From contig JABTUM010000002.1 in the NCBI GenBank assembly GCA_015075375.1, forward strand, positions 1,289,393 to 1,353,392: 64,000 nucleotides of DNA, given 5' to 3'. The notes beneath the pieces are model-generated. The model did no database searches and was not told the origin of the DNA. It saw nothing but the letters and a program-made list of their open reading frames with translations. Origin of the DNA: Planctomycetota bacterium (lineage in GTDB: Bacteria > Planctomycetota > SZUA-567 > H5-PLA8). The translations under genes and the position numbers were made by a program. Shown piece by piece: positions 43,016 to 51,837 of the stretch. Numbering within the stretch: position 1 is the stretch's first letter; every line of letters starts with the position of its first letter.

Positions 43016-44668
43016 ATGATCCTTCGACCCTACCAACAAGACGCCGTTGCCGCCGTGTACCGCTACCTGCGGGAACACGACGACAACCCTTGCGTCGTGA
43101 TCGCCACGGCTGGCGGTAAGACTGCCGTAATAGCCACGCTCTGCAAAGACGCGGTGCTCCAATGGTCCGGGCGTGTGCTGGTCTTGGCGCACGTGAAGGA
43201 GCTTCTACAGCAGGCGGCCGACAAGTTGAGCGCCATCTGCCCTGAAGTACCGGTGGGGCTTTACAGCGCAGGATTAGGCAGCCGCGACACGCTTGCGCCG
43301 GTGATCGTCGCGGGGATTCAGTCGGCCTACAAGCGCGCGGCCGACTTGGGCCGCTTCGATTTGGTCATCATAGACGAAGCACATTTAACTCCGCCGGACG
43401 GCGACGGGATGTACCGCACATTGCTGGCGGACCTCAAAGCCATCAACTCGCATATTCGCCTGGTCGGATTGACGGCCACGCCTTTTCGACTCGCTTCCGG
43501 TCCCATCTGCGGGCCGGACAACATCCTCAACGCGATCTGCTACGAGATTGGCGTGCGCGAGTTGATCGTTCAGGGGTATCTCTGCCCGCTCATCTCGAAG
43601 GCCGGCCGCGAGAAGCCCGATACCGGGCGGTTGCATGTGCGCGGCGGAGAATACGTCTCCAGCGAAGTCGAAGCGCTGATGGACGACGAGCGCCTAGTCG
43701 AGTCGGCCTGCAAAGAGCTTCTCGATTACACGAAGGACCGTAACGCCTGCCTGATCTTCGCCAGTGGCGTGCAGCACGGCCAGCACGTAGCCCAGACGCT
43801 CGCCAAGCTCGGCCACGTGGCGGGCACGGTCTTCGGCGATACGCCCACCGACGAACGCGACAATACGCTCACCGAGTTCAAGGCCGGCCGCTTGAAATAC
43901 CTCGTCAACGTGAACGTCCTTACCACCGGATTCGACGCGCCGAACATTGACTGTGTCGTGTTGCTGCGGCCTACGCTCTCGCCGGGGCTCTTCTATCAGC
44001 AGTGCGGGCGCGGATTCAGGCTGCATCCCTCGAAACAGAACTGCCTTGTGCTGGACTTCGGCGGGAACGTCCTGCGCCACGGTCCCGTGGACGCGCTGCG
44101 CTTGCGGCAGCCAGGCGCGGCATCGGGCGAGGCGCCGGCCAAGGAATGCCCGCAATGCCGCTCCGTGATCGCCACGGGATACGCCGTCTGCCCGGACTGC
44201 GGGTTCGAGTTCCCACGCCAGAGTTCCAAGCACGAACCCAAGGCATCCTCGGCAGGGATACTGACGGGCCAAGTCACCGAGACCACCTACCCCGTGCGTG
44301 CGGTCCGCTACTACGTCCACGCCAAGCGCGGCGCGCCGCCTGACGCGCCGCGAAGCATGCGCGTGGAGTACCAGCTTGGGTGGCAACGCTACCAATCCGA
44401 ATGGATCTGCTTCGAGCACGACGGCTTCGCGCGGCAGAAAGCCGATGCGTGGTGGCGTAAGCGCTCATCGGAGCCGGTTCCCGAGACCGCCGAAGCCGCC
44501 GTCGCGCTGGCGGAGTCTTGCGCGCTGAGTGTAACGCGCGCCATCGTGGTCCGAAGCGTGGCGGGTGAAGAGTTCGACCGCATCGTCGGCTACGATTTGG
44601 ACACGCCGGCCGATGCCTGCGCGGAACCCGAGTACGTGCCTGCGGACGATGATGTCGCACCCTTTTGA
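43016..44668 (+). CDS. SF2 DEAH-box helicase with zinc ribbon
   Basis: 550 residues. Motifs: LRPYQQDAV, Walker A IATAGGKT (about 29-36), DEAH in VIIDEAH, LTATPF, then helicase C domain with LTTGFDAPNIDCVVLLRPTLSPGLFYQQCGRGFR. A CxxC...CxxC zinc ribbon (CPQCRSVIATGYAVCPDC) follows near residue 380, then an accessory C-terminal domain. Typical of phage replicative or recombination helicases related to the RadD/UvsW group. It lies 3 bp after the RuvC-like gene. Confidence 0.88.
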   Translation: MILRPYQQDAVAAVYRYLREHDDNPCVVIATAGGKTAVIATLCKDAVLQWSGRVLVLAHVKELLQQAADKLSAICPEVPVGLYSAGLGSRDTLAPVIVAGIQSAYKRAADLGRFDLVIIDEAHLTPPDGDGMYRTLLADLKAINSHIRLVGLTATPFRLASGPICGPDNILNAICYEIGVRELIVQGYLCPLISKAGREKPDTGRLHVRGGEYVSSEVEALMDDERLVESACKELLDYTKDRNACLIFASGVQHGQHVAQTLAKLGHVAGTVFGDTPTDERDNTLTEFKAGRLKYLVNVNVLTTGFDAPNIDCVVLLRPTLSPGLFYQQCGRGFRLHPSKQNCLVLDFGGNVLRHGPVDALRLRQPGAASGEAPAKECPQCRSVIATGYAVCPDCGFEFPRQSSKHEPKASSAGILTGQVTETTYPVRAVRYYVHAKRGAPPDAPRSMRVEYQLGWQRYQSEWICFEHDGFARQKADAWWRKRSSEPVPETAEAAVALAESCALSVTRAIVVRSVAGEEFDRIVGYDLDTPADACAEPEYVPADDDVAPF

Positions 44669-44678
44669 GGAGAGAGAC

Positions 44679-45011
44679 ATGTCTGGCCAATCTTGTATGC
44701 GCACCCTCGTGGAGACCTTTGGCGAGAAGCTGATCTGCCCATTCTGCGGATGGGAATGGGTACATCCGATTGGAGTGTCGTGCAATCCCTCGGGAAAGCA
44801 TGGTGGATATCTGTTCATTAACTCTGGAGGAGTGAAACAAGTCCCGAATTTCCCCAGGCAGGGCCGAGGCGTGCACATCGAACTGATTTTTTATTGCGAG
44901 AGAGGCCACAAGTTCAAATACGAACTCTCGTTTCATAAAGGCAATACCAACTTAAAGCGAGAAAGCCTGCCTGCTCCTACTCAGTGGGAAGAAACGATCT
45001 GGAGAGACTGA
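44679..45011 (+). CDS. Zinc-binding hypothetical protein
   Basis: 110 residues with GAGGAGAGAGAC before the ATG. One CxxC pair (LICPFCGWEW) and a further YCERGHKFKYEL segment suggest a zinc-stabilised fold. It lies between the helicase and primase genes, so a replication role is possible but not shown. Slightly more AT-rich than its neighbours. Confidence 0.6.
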   Translation: MSGQSCMRTLVETFGEKLICPFCGWEWVHPIGVSCNPSGKHGGYLFINSGGVKQVPNFPRQGRGVHIELIFYCERGHKFKYELSFHKGNTNLKRESLPAPTQWEETIWRD

Positions 45012-45015
45012 ACGC

Positions 45016-47124
45016 ATGCAGCCGTTTCTCCAGAGCGTCTTCGGCGACACGCTCTCCGAAGAGCGCCGGTTATTGATCTTCTGCCTGCCCAGCAGGCACG
45101 CCCGGTTCTTTGCGTCCATAGCGGACGCCGCAGGGTTCGCCGCAGCACACGCACACGATCAGAACATCTATTTCGGGTTGGGCCTAATCCAGGGCGCGCC
45201 TCAAGGTCGCGGTCGCTACGAAGACATCGCGGCCATACCGGGTCTTTGGGCCGATCTGGATTTGGCGGGATCGCATCGCGGGAAAGCTAAATCCTTACCC
45301 AACTCCATTGAGGACATTAAGGCTATCTTGGATCGGATGCCGCTTGCGCCGTCCATGCTGGTGCAAAGCGGGCATGGGGTGCATGCGTACTGGCTCTTCA
45401 AAGAGCCGTGGGTGTTCGAACAGGAGTCGGACCGCGCGGCGGCGTATGGCCTGGCCATGGCGTGGCATCGCTTGGTCTGCGACCATGCCCACCTCGTCGG
45501 GTTCGACATGGAAAACCTCGGCGACCTCACGCGAGTGCTGCGCCTGCCGGGCACGCTGAACCATAACCAAGCGGGCCAAGCCGTCCGGTGCGAACTGATC
45601 GAAGAGCACGCCTGCCGCAGGTACAACCGGTCGGATTTCGAGCCGTTCCTAAGCATTCAAGACCAGCCACCCACCAGGACGAGCACCGAGTTACTCCTTC
45701 GTCCGGATGCCGAGCCGCCGGCGGACCGGTTCGTCGAGCTTTACGTTCATAGCCCGGTCTTTGCCGCGTCGTGGCGCAGGCAGCGACCGGATTTGCGGGA
45801 CCAATCCCAGAGCGCCTACGACTTGTCGCTGGCCAATGTCGCGGCTTTGAACGGATGGGGCGACCAGGAGATCGCCAACTTGCTGGTGGCCGCGCGCCGT
45901 AAGCACCGCGAGACGCCCGAAAAGAGTCTGCGGCAGGACTACATCGCGCGCACGCTCGCGCAAGCGCGGCGAATGGCCCAGGAACACGCTTCCAACGGCG
46001 TGGACCTCACGCGCTTCCTGAATCAGAGTCCCGCTTCCGAAGCGCTGGCCGTAATCCGGCCGAAGGCGCTCTTCGAGTACGACCCGGGCGACGACCCCAA
46101 TGCTTTGTTGGGTTCGCGGTGGCTCTGCCGATCCGGCTCGTGCTTGATCGTGGGCCAGACCGGCTTGGGCAAATCTAGCTTCAGCATGCAGGCAGCCGTT
46201 ACCTGGGCGTTGGGCGAGGCCCTCTTCGGCATTCGGCCCGTCCGCCCGTTGCGCTCGCTCGTGCTCCAGGCCGAGAACGACCTGGGCGATCTGGCGGAAA
46301 TGTTCGCGGGCGTACTGCACGGCACGGATCGCCTGGACCGCCTCGAAGAACTGGATTCGCGGTTGGTCTTCGTGACCGAGGCGGCGGTCTGCGGGAAAGC
46401 GTTTCATGCTTGGGCGCGCGCGCTCGTGCTTGAACATAAACCCGATCTCGTCTGGATGGACCCGCTCTTCGCGTACTTGGGTGGAAACGCTTCGGACCAA
46501 GAAACCGTCTCCACGTTTTTGCGCAACGGGTTAGGCGCCATCGCACAGGAGACCGGCTGCGCGTGGATGATCGTGCATCACGCCAATAAGCCGCCCAAGG
46601 ATATGGCCGCGCGCAACGCTTTGGTGTCCGGCGACTATTCCTACCTGGGCGCGGGATCGGCTGAGCTGGCCAACTGGGCGCGCGCCGTACTGACGCTGCG
46701 TGAAGTGGAGAACGCGCTCTTCGAGTTGCGGGCCTCTAAGCGCGGCAAGCGCGCGGGACTGCTGGACGCCGACGGGCAACCTGCCACGGAAGTTTTCTTA
46801 AGCCACGGCAGCCACGGAATCTGCTGGGAACGCGCCAACCGTCCGGAAGAGGATCGCGCGCGGATGGAGCAAGCGGAAGCCGATGAGGTCATCGCCGAGA
46901 TGGAAGCTGGTAAGGCGTACAGCATGAACGAAGTTCGCAAACTCGTGGAGCGTGTGTTGGGCGTTAAACGGCAATCGGTTTTGTCGAGGGGACGACGTGC
47001 AAATCGCGTTTTCAACTTGGTGCTTGAACAAACCAAGCATCCGCATTTTCCGATGTCGCATTGTCGCAAGGTGTCGCAAGAGAGCGATGCGACAGATTGT
47101 CGCATGGGTCGCACGCTTATATAA
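45016..47124 (+). CDS. Phage primase-helicase (AEP-like primase plus RepA-type ATPase)
   Basis: 702 residues. The N-terminal half has primase-like motifs: WADLDLAG (metal-binding Asp pair), SMLVQSGHGVHAYWLF and DLTRVLRLPGTLNHN, as in RepB-like or archaeo-eukaryotic-type primases. The C-terminal half is a RecA-fold helicase of the RepA type: Walker A VGQTGLGKSS (about 375-384), Walker B PDLVWMDPLFAYLG and WMIVHHANKP. The last about 25 codons run into an array of TGTCGCA repeats that looks like an origin. It probably primes and unwinds at that site to start P1 replication. Confidence 0.85.
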   Translation: MQPFLQSVFGDTLSEERRLLIFCLPSRHARFFASIADAAGFAAAHAHDQNIYFGLGLIQGAPQGRGRYEDIAAIPGLWADLDLAGSHRGKAKSLPNSIEDIKAILDRMPLAPSMLVQSGHGVHAYWLFKEPWVFEQESDRAAAYGLAMAWHRLVCDHAHLVGFDMENLGDLTRVLRLPGTLNHNQAGQAVRCELIEEHACRRYNRSDFEPFLSIQDQPPTRTSTELLLRPDAEPPADRFVELYVHSPVFAASWRRQRPDLRDQSQSAYDLSLANVAALNGWGDQEIANLLVAARRKHRETPEKSLRQDYIARTLAQARRMAQEHASNGVDLTRFLNQSPASEALAVIRPKALFEYDPGDDPNALLGSRWLCRSGSCLIVGQTGLGKSSFSMQAAVTWALGEALFGIRPVRPLRSLVLQAENDLGDLAEMFAGVLHGTDRLDRLEELDSRLVFVTEAAVCGKAFHAWARALVLEHKPDLVWMDPLFAYLGGNASDQETVSTFLRNGLGAIAQETGCAWMIVHHANKPPKDMAARNALVSGDYSYLGAGSAELANWARAVLTLREVENALFELRASKRGKRAGLLDADGQPATEVFLSHGSHGICWERANRPEEDRARMEQAEADEVIAEMEAGKAYSMNEVRKLVERVLGVKRQSVLSRGRRANRVFNLVLEQTKHPHFPMSHCRKVSQESDATDCRMGRTLI

Positions 47125-47183
47125 GCGTGCGCCCTTGCGACGCGACAGATGCGACAAGCAATTGTCGCAAGGCTCTTGCGACA
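47054..47183. other. Iteron array with central 20-bp palindrome, putative replication origin
   Basis: Eight exact copies of the 7-mer TGTCGCA (either orientation) occur at 47054, 47062, 47072, 47088, 47098, 47150, 47163 and 47177, plus three one-mismatch copies at 47107, 47136 and 47141. They flank a perfect 20-bp palindrome at 47111-47130, whose half is GCACGCTTAT, giving an AT-rich centre TTATATAA. Copies left of the palindrome are mostly TGTCGCA; copies on the right are mostly TGCGACA. The array begins inside the 3' end of the primase-helicase gene. Iterons next to a replication gene with an AT-rich core fit a phage or plasmid origin; an operator array is the alternative. Confidence 0.7.
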
Positions 47184-47334
47184 GCGGCAGGGTAACAGTT
47201 AGCAATACGGGTCCTCCCGTGCAAACCGTATGCCAAAACCGAATCCGGACCCCTCGCACCCCTGACTAGAATTTCTTTCCGCCTAAAGATGTTTGTTTAG
47301 TCAATCAAGTGACCAGTAACTAAGGAGTTACAAA

Positions 47335-47796
47335 ATGAAGAGGTGCGGTCGGTGCAAGACTGAAAAGCCGGAGAAAGATTACTACAAGAACACTCGTAGT
47401 AAGGATGGATTCAGCGGCCATTGCCGTTCATGTTCTGCGCTTGTCTTGAGAGCATGGCGAGCAAGACACCCGCTCATAAGCGTCTATGATGGGATGATGG
47501 CGCGATGTTATGCGCCAACCAGTCATTCCTTTATCAACTATGGTGCACGTGGTATCCGAGTTTGCGACCAGTGGCGGTACAACTTCCCAGCATTTGAAGC
47601 ATGGGCAATGGCGGTAGGCTATCTGCCAGGACTTCAACTAGACCGAACAAATAATGACGGCGATTACTCACCCGATAATTGCCGATTTGTCACGCCAGCC
47701 GAAAATCACCGCAACAAACGCCCGCCTGTCAAACTCGCGAAACTAATCCAAGCTTTGTCTGCGAAAAGAATAGCACCTCAAAACGACAACCCATAG
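47335..47796 (+). CDS. HNH-type homing-endonuclease-like protein
   Basis: 153 residues with AAGGAG upstream. An N-terminal zinc finger (CGRCKTEKPEKDYYKN...HCRSC) is followed by YDGMMARCYAPTSHSFINYGARGIRVCDQW and LQLDRTNNDGDYSPDNCRFVTPAENHRNKR, the arrangement found in phage HNH endonucleases. The gene is more AT-rich than the surrounding prophage and breaks the operon between the primase and ParB-like genes, consistent with a free-standing mobile endonuclease. Confidence 0.78.
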   Translation: MKRCGRCKTEKPEKDYYKNTRSKDGFSGHCRSCSALVLRAWRARHPLISVYDGMMARCYAPTSHSFINYGARGIRVCDQWRYNFPAFEAWAMAVGYLPGLQLDRTNNDGDYSPDNCRFVTPAENHRNKRPPVKLAKLIQALSAKRIAPQNDNP

Positions 47797-47832
47797 CCGT
47801 TTGCGTTTCAACCCTTTTCAGGAGGTAACTAC

Positions 47833-48489
47833 ATGTCCAAGCCCAAGCTCAGACTCGAATGGATCGAATCGGGCAGCCTCGACGAGAACCCACTCAACTG
47901 GCGCAGGCATAGCCCCGAGCAACTCCAGTCCATCCGCGATCTGCTCAGCGACCCTGATGTCGGCTGGGCGGGTGCGTGCCTCTACAACGAGCGGACCAAG
48001 CGCCTCATCGACGGGCATGCGCGCAAATCGGTTTCAGACCCCAAGCAGCTCGTGCCCGTGCTTGTGGGCGAGTGGAGCGAAGAGGCCGAGAAGAAAATCC
48101 TCGCCACGCTCGACCCCGTGGGCGCGATGGCGCAAGGCGACGCCGAAGCCTACGCCACGCTCGTGGAAATGGTTCAGGCCGAGTCGCTGTGGGTGCGCGA
48201 CCTGATCCACAATACGCAAGCGGCGCTGCTGGCCACCGAGGATGGAGCGGACGAGACCGAACCGCAAGCCTCGGCCGTGCTGCCCCAGATGGAGTGCCAG
48301 CCGTTCGAGCACTACGACTATCTCATGCTGCTCTTCCGTAACGAGCAGGACTTCCAGCAAGCGTGCGAGCGCCTGGGCATCCAGCGCGTGCAGGTCACCT
48401 ACCCCGGCGGCAAGCAGAAGATCGGTCTGGGCCGCTGCCTCGACGGCATGAAGGCCCTGAAGACCCTCACGGCAGGAGGCGCACAATGA
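47833..48489 (+). CDS. ParB-like nuclease-domain phage protein
   Basis: 218 residues with a strong AGGAGG site. The N-terminal portion LDENPLNWRRHSPEQLQSIRDLL...LYNERTKRLIDGHARKS matches the ParB/sulfiredoxin-type domain (box with DGHxR). Phage versions often lie next to DNA-modification genes. The stop overlaps the start of the glycosyltransferase-like gene by 4 bp, pointing to a linked function. Confidence 0.75.
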   Translation: MSKPKLRLEWIESGSLDENPLNWRRHSPEQLQSIRDLLSDPDVGWAGACLYNERTKRLIDGHARKSVSDPKQLVPVLVGEWSEEAEKKILATLDPVGAMAQGDAEAYATLVEMVQAESLWVRDLIHNTQAALLATEDGADETEPQASAVLPQMECQPFEHYDYLMLLFRNEQDFQQACERLGIQRVQVTYPGGKQKIGLGRCLDGMKALKTLTAGGAQ

Positions 48490-49193
48490 AAATAGTGATC
48501 CCTTCCAAAGGCCGCGCGAACACCTTGGCCGGGAAAGCGCTCAAGCTCTTTCCCGACGCGCTCGTCTGTGTGGGCGAGCGCGAAGTCGAGCCGTATCGCA
48601 AGGTCTCCCCCAACCTGCTCATTCATCCCGATTCCGTCACCGGCATCGGCCCGATCCGGCAATGGATTCTGGATCACGTGGCCGATCCCTGCGTGGTCCA
48701 GGTGGACGACGACGTGACGCATGTTTACAGCCAGGTCGGGTTTCATAAGCGCCGCATCGAAGACCCCGATACGGCGCGGGCCATCGTCGAGCGGCTCGCG
48801 ATCCTGGCTCAGGACGCCGGTGCGCGCGTCTTCGGCTTCCAGCAGGCCGCGCGGCCGTTGAGCTACGCCAACTTCCGGCCCTTCTCGCTCAACACCTGGG
48901 TCGGCGGGATCGTAGGGATCATCGGGCGCGAGCTGCGCTACGACACGTCGCTCCTGCTTCGGGCGGATATTGACTTCTGCCTCCAGTCGCTCATGCGCGA
49001 CCGGTTCGTCCTGGTGGACGGGCGATACTCCTTCATCCATACCCGGTTCGCCGGCAAGGGCGGGAACGCTACCCACCGTTCGGCCGAACGCCACGCCCGA
49101 GAGATCGCCTACCTTAAGCGGAAGTGGGGACCGTTCCTGGAGGAAGTCCAGGCCAAGGGCACCACGCGGTTGGTCTTGAAGGTCCGGCGCTGA
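48486..49193 (+). CDS. Phage glycosyltransferase-like protein (TAGT-type, nucleic-acid modification candidate)
   Basis: 235 residues. It opens with KIVIPSKGRANTL and has a metal-binding-type VVQVDDDVTHV near residue 75, followed by DFCLQSLMRDRFVLVDGRYSFIHTR. This is the GT-A pattern of the phage GREB/TET-associated glycosyltransferases (TAGT), which are predicted to modify DNA bases. It is coupled to a ParB-like gene, a neighbour type reported for such systems. The assignment rests on these motifs only. DNA-base modification against host restriction is an inference. Confidence 0.62.
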   Translation: MKIVIPSKGRANTLAGKALKLFPDALVCVGEREVEPYRKVSPNLLIHPDSVTGIGPIRQWILDHVADPCVVQVDDDVTHVYSQVGFHKRRIEDPDTARAIVERLAILAQDAGARVFGFQQAARPLSYANFRPFSLNTWVGGIVGIIGRELRYDTSLLLRADIDFCLQSLMRDRFVLVDGRYSFIHTRFAGKGGNATHRSAERHAREIAYLKRKWGPFLEEVQAKGTTRLVLKVRR

Positions 49194-49399
49194 CCTCACC
49201 TCGTAAACGGTCGAGAATAGGTCACGCGAACCGACGATCCGGGTCACCTTGCTGACCATTCGGGTCACCGGGCCTTCGAGGCCGACGTTCTAAAGGCTTA
49301 TCCCATCAAGTCCTGCTCATTCGGTTAATCGGCTCGCGGTTAGCCGTCTATTTGCCTCTCTATTTTCCAACGGAATTTGGGGACTTCGAGGGAAACCGA
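49194..49399. promoter_or_regulatory. Gene-free region with helically phased GGTCAC repeats
   Basis: GGTCAC occurs at 49220, 49242 and 49263, i.e. 22 and 21 bp apart (two helical turns), with an inverted half TGACC at 49253. The flanks of the last two copies extend to CGGGTCACC. The spacing suggests a regulator binding on one face of DNA ahead of the next operon (49400-53581). Confidence 0.5.
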
Positions 49400-50326
49400 A
49401 TGAAAGCCGCGCCTTCCAGCCGAGTCTTCGAGATGCTCGCCGAGGAACTGAAAGATTTCCTCAAGACCACGGTGGACGCCGAGACGGTCGAGCGGATCGT
49501 GGACGAACGGATTGCCCAAGCCAAGCTGCCGCGCCCGATAGAAGTACGCATGGGTGGCGAGGTGGTCGGGACGCTCGCCGAACGGCCGCACTACCTGTTC
49601 GACCGCCTCATGGACCTCGTGAACGAGGGGCAGCGTAACCTCCTGATGGTCGGACCGGCCGGGTCGGGCAAGACGACCTTGGCCAAGAACCTCGCCCAAG
49701 CGCTGGGCCTGGAGTTCGAGTTCCTGTCGCTATCGGCGGGAGTCAGCGAGACGCACCTCTTCGGACGGGTGCTCCCGCAGCAGGACGGCAGTTGGCAGTA
49801 CAAGCCCAGCCGCTTCGTGGAAATTTACGAGCGCGGTGGAGTCTTCCTGCTCGACGAAATAGACGCCGCCGACCCCAACGTGATGGTCGCGATCAACGCG
49901 GCCTTGGCCAACGGGATGCTCGCCAATCCCAACGGGCCGCTTCACGAGCGCCACGAACGAACCTACATCTTGGCCGCGGCCAATACCTGGGGCCGGGGCG
50001 GCGATCATCAGTACGTGGGCCGTAACGCCCTAGACGCGGCCACGCTCGACCGCTTCGTCCTCTCCACGCTGCACGTGGATTACGACGCCGACCTCGAATC
50101 CGATCTAGCCCTGGCCTCTCTTTCACCTGAGCAAGCCCAGCCGCTACTGGAATGGGTCCAGGACCTCCGCTCCAGCATCGCGCGGCACAAGATTCGGCGC
50201 GTGGCCAGCACGCGGTTGGTCCTCAACGCCATCGCCGCCCTGAAAGCCGGGCGCGACTTGATGGACGTCAAGGCGCGCTACTTCCTCGATTGGACCACCG
50301 ACGAGAAAGCGAAGGTGGGCGCATGA
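49400..50326 (+). CDS. MoxR/CobS-like AAA+ ATPase
   Basis: 308 residues from the ATG at 49400 (GAGGG upstream). Walker A GPAGSGKTT (about 95), Walker B GVFLLDEIDAAD, sensor AAANTWGRG and an arginine-finger-like ALDAATLDRF follow the MoxR/CobS order. Such ATPases act with a VWA-domain partner as a chaperone or metal-insertion pair, and the next gene has a VWA-like domain overlapping by 4 bp. Role in the phage unknown. Confidence 0.83.
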   Translation: MKAAPSSRVFEMLAEELKDFLKTTVDAETVERIVDERIAQAKLPRPIEVRMGGEVVGTLAERPHYLFDRLMDLVNEGQRNLLMVGPAGSGKTTLAKNLAQALGLEFEFLSLSAGVSETHLFGRVLPQQDGSWQYKPSRFVEIYERGGVFLLDEIDAADPNVMVAINAALANGMLANPNGPLHERHERTYILAAANTWGRGGDHQYVGRNALDAATLDRFVLSTLHVDYDADLESDLALASLSPEQAQPLLEWVQDLRSSIARHKIRRVASTRLVLNAIAALKAGRDLMDVKARYFLDWTTDEKAKVGA

Positions 50327-51447
50327 AATCCCGGCGCATCGCGGCGTTCTATCCGGGCCGCTGCCGGATCTGCGGCAAGGCCGTGGCCAAGGGCACGGAG
50401 ATTTTCTTCCGCAAGCACTTCGGCATCCGCTGCCTCGACTGCGGGCCGCACACCGCCGACGACGCACGATTGCCCTCCAAGCGTAAGGGTGTCCGGACCC
50501 CACCCGCGCCGAAGGCTGCGCCCGAGCCACCGCGCTGGACGCCCTTCAAAGGCGACGGGCGCTTCAAGCCGCTGGACGAGGCACCCGGATTTGATGCCCG
50601 CAGCCGTGCGGCCCTGGAAGGTTCGGACGGCGTCCACCGCATCGAGTACGGCTCGGTGCGGGAAATCATCGAAGACGCCTTGAGCGACTACGCGCAGAGC
50701 GACTCCAACCTGGATCGACTACGCGAGATTCAGGCCATGGCGTTCAGCGGACAGGCTTCCTGGAGCCACTACTTCACGCGCGAACGGCTCCTGGAACAGG
50801 TCTTCGACCCCTCCCCTGCGCTGCTCCAAGCCGTCGAACGGCTGCGCGACCGCCTGACCGGAATGCTCGACCTGCCTCAGCGTCCCCGCCGCAAGGTCCG
50901 GCGCGGACTCGATTACGGGGACGAGTTGGACGCCAACCGTTGGTTGGCCCGCGATCCGTATGCCTGGGAACGCATGGAGCGCGCCTCCGAACCGCGCCGG
51001 ACCTTGACCATCGGCTGCAACGTCTCGGCCCATCACGCGGTGACACCCGAGCAGTTGCTCTACCGGGGCGCGGCGGCCGTGGCCTTGACCGATTACCTGA
51101 CTCAGCAAGGCTGCAACGTGGGCCTCTCGCTCTTCAAGGTCTCACTTGATCCTACCAACCGGGTGCGGACCGGAATCGTCCGGTGCGAACTCAAAGCGCC
51201 AGACAGCCCCCTGGACCTCTCGGCGGTCACTTTCGCGCTCTGTGAGATCGCCTTCTACCGCTGCGCCGTCGTCATCGCCGGATCGCGCCGCTGGCCCGGC
51301 CACCTCTCGAAGGGCCTGGGCAATCCCGTGGCCCTGCCGGCGACCGAGCGTGCCGCCGTGGACTACCTGATCGATAGCGATGTCTTGGGCGAGGAAGCGG
51401 CCCTGAACTGGCTTCGCAAGCACATGGAGGAACCGAAGCATGTTTGA
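50323..51447 (+). CDS. VWA-like partner protein of the MoxR-type ATPase
   Basis: 374 residues with an N-terminal zinc motif (CRICGKAVAKG...RCLDCG), a central helical region and a C-terminal alpha/beta domain whose strands LTIGCNVSAHH and YLTQQGCNVGLSLF resemble a von Willebrand A fold without a canonical DxSxS metal site. The 4-bp overlap with the AAA+ gene and the pairing MoxR plus VWA support the assignment. Confidence in the fold is moderate. Confidence 0.6.
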   Translation: MKSRRIAAFYPGRCRICGKAVAKGTEIFFRKHFGIRCLDCGPHTADDARLPSKRKGVRTPPAPKAAPEPPRWTPFKGDGRFKPLDEAPGFDARSRAALEGSDGVHRIEYGSVREIIEDALSDYAQSDSNLDRLREIQAMAFSGQASWSHYFTRERLLEQVFDPSPALLQAVERLRDRLTGMLDLPQRPRRKVRRGLDYGDELDANRWLARDPYAWERMERASEPRRTLTIGCNVSAHHAVTPEQLLYRGAAAVALTDYLTQQGCNVGLSLFKVSLDPTNRVRTGIVRCELKAPDSPLDLSAVTFALCEIAFYRCAVVIAGSRRWPGHLSKGLGNPVALPATERAAVDYLIDSDVLGEEAALNWLRKHMEEPKHV

Positions 51448-51835
51448 AGACGCGGAGATGATCCACCGGTACACGCGCAAGCAAGCCATCGAAGACGGCA
51501 CGCTCGTGGACCTGATGCAGGACAAGACGGCCGAGTTGGTCAAGGAAGCGGGGTTCACGTTCCCCATCGCCATGACCGCCACGGCCTTTTCGGAAGCGGT
51601 CGCGCCCATCGGAGGCGAACTGCCTCCCGGACAAGACCTCAAGGGACGGCTTTGGGACGTGCTGATGCTGCTACGGGCGGGGATTCGCGCCCTTCCCGAG
51701 GGCGAGGACCGCCTGCACTTCCATGTCGGCGTTTGGGACGGACGCAAGCGCAACGAAGTATCGCTCTGGGCGCTGTGTGGCCCCGGAGACGAAGGGGAGC
51801 CGGTCATCACCATCATGCTGGAAGGGGAGGATTAG
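51440..51835 (+). CDS. DUF6573-like phage protein
   Basis: 131 residues overlapping the previous gene by 8 bp. MIHRYTRKQAIEDGTLVDL and RLHFHVGVWDGRKRNEVSLWALCGPGDEGEPVITIML match a small conserved phage/plasmid family of unknown function. Cytoplasmic, no membrane segment. Confidence 0.7.
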   Translation: MFEDAEMIHRYTRKQAIEDGTLVDLMQDKTAELVKEAGFTFPIAMTATAFSEAVAPIGGELPPGQDLKGRLWDVLMLLRAGIRALPEGEDRLHFHVGVWDGRKRNEVSLWALCGPGDEGEPVITIMLEGED

Positions 51836-51837
51836 CC

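Noticed and set aside
41279..43192. 637-codon minus-strand open frame
   Set aside because: Antisense to the Sak4-like, DUF669 and RuvC-like genes, which all have family motifs; composition is that of a shadow frame.
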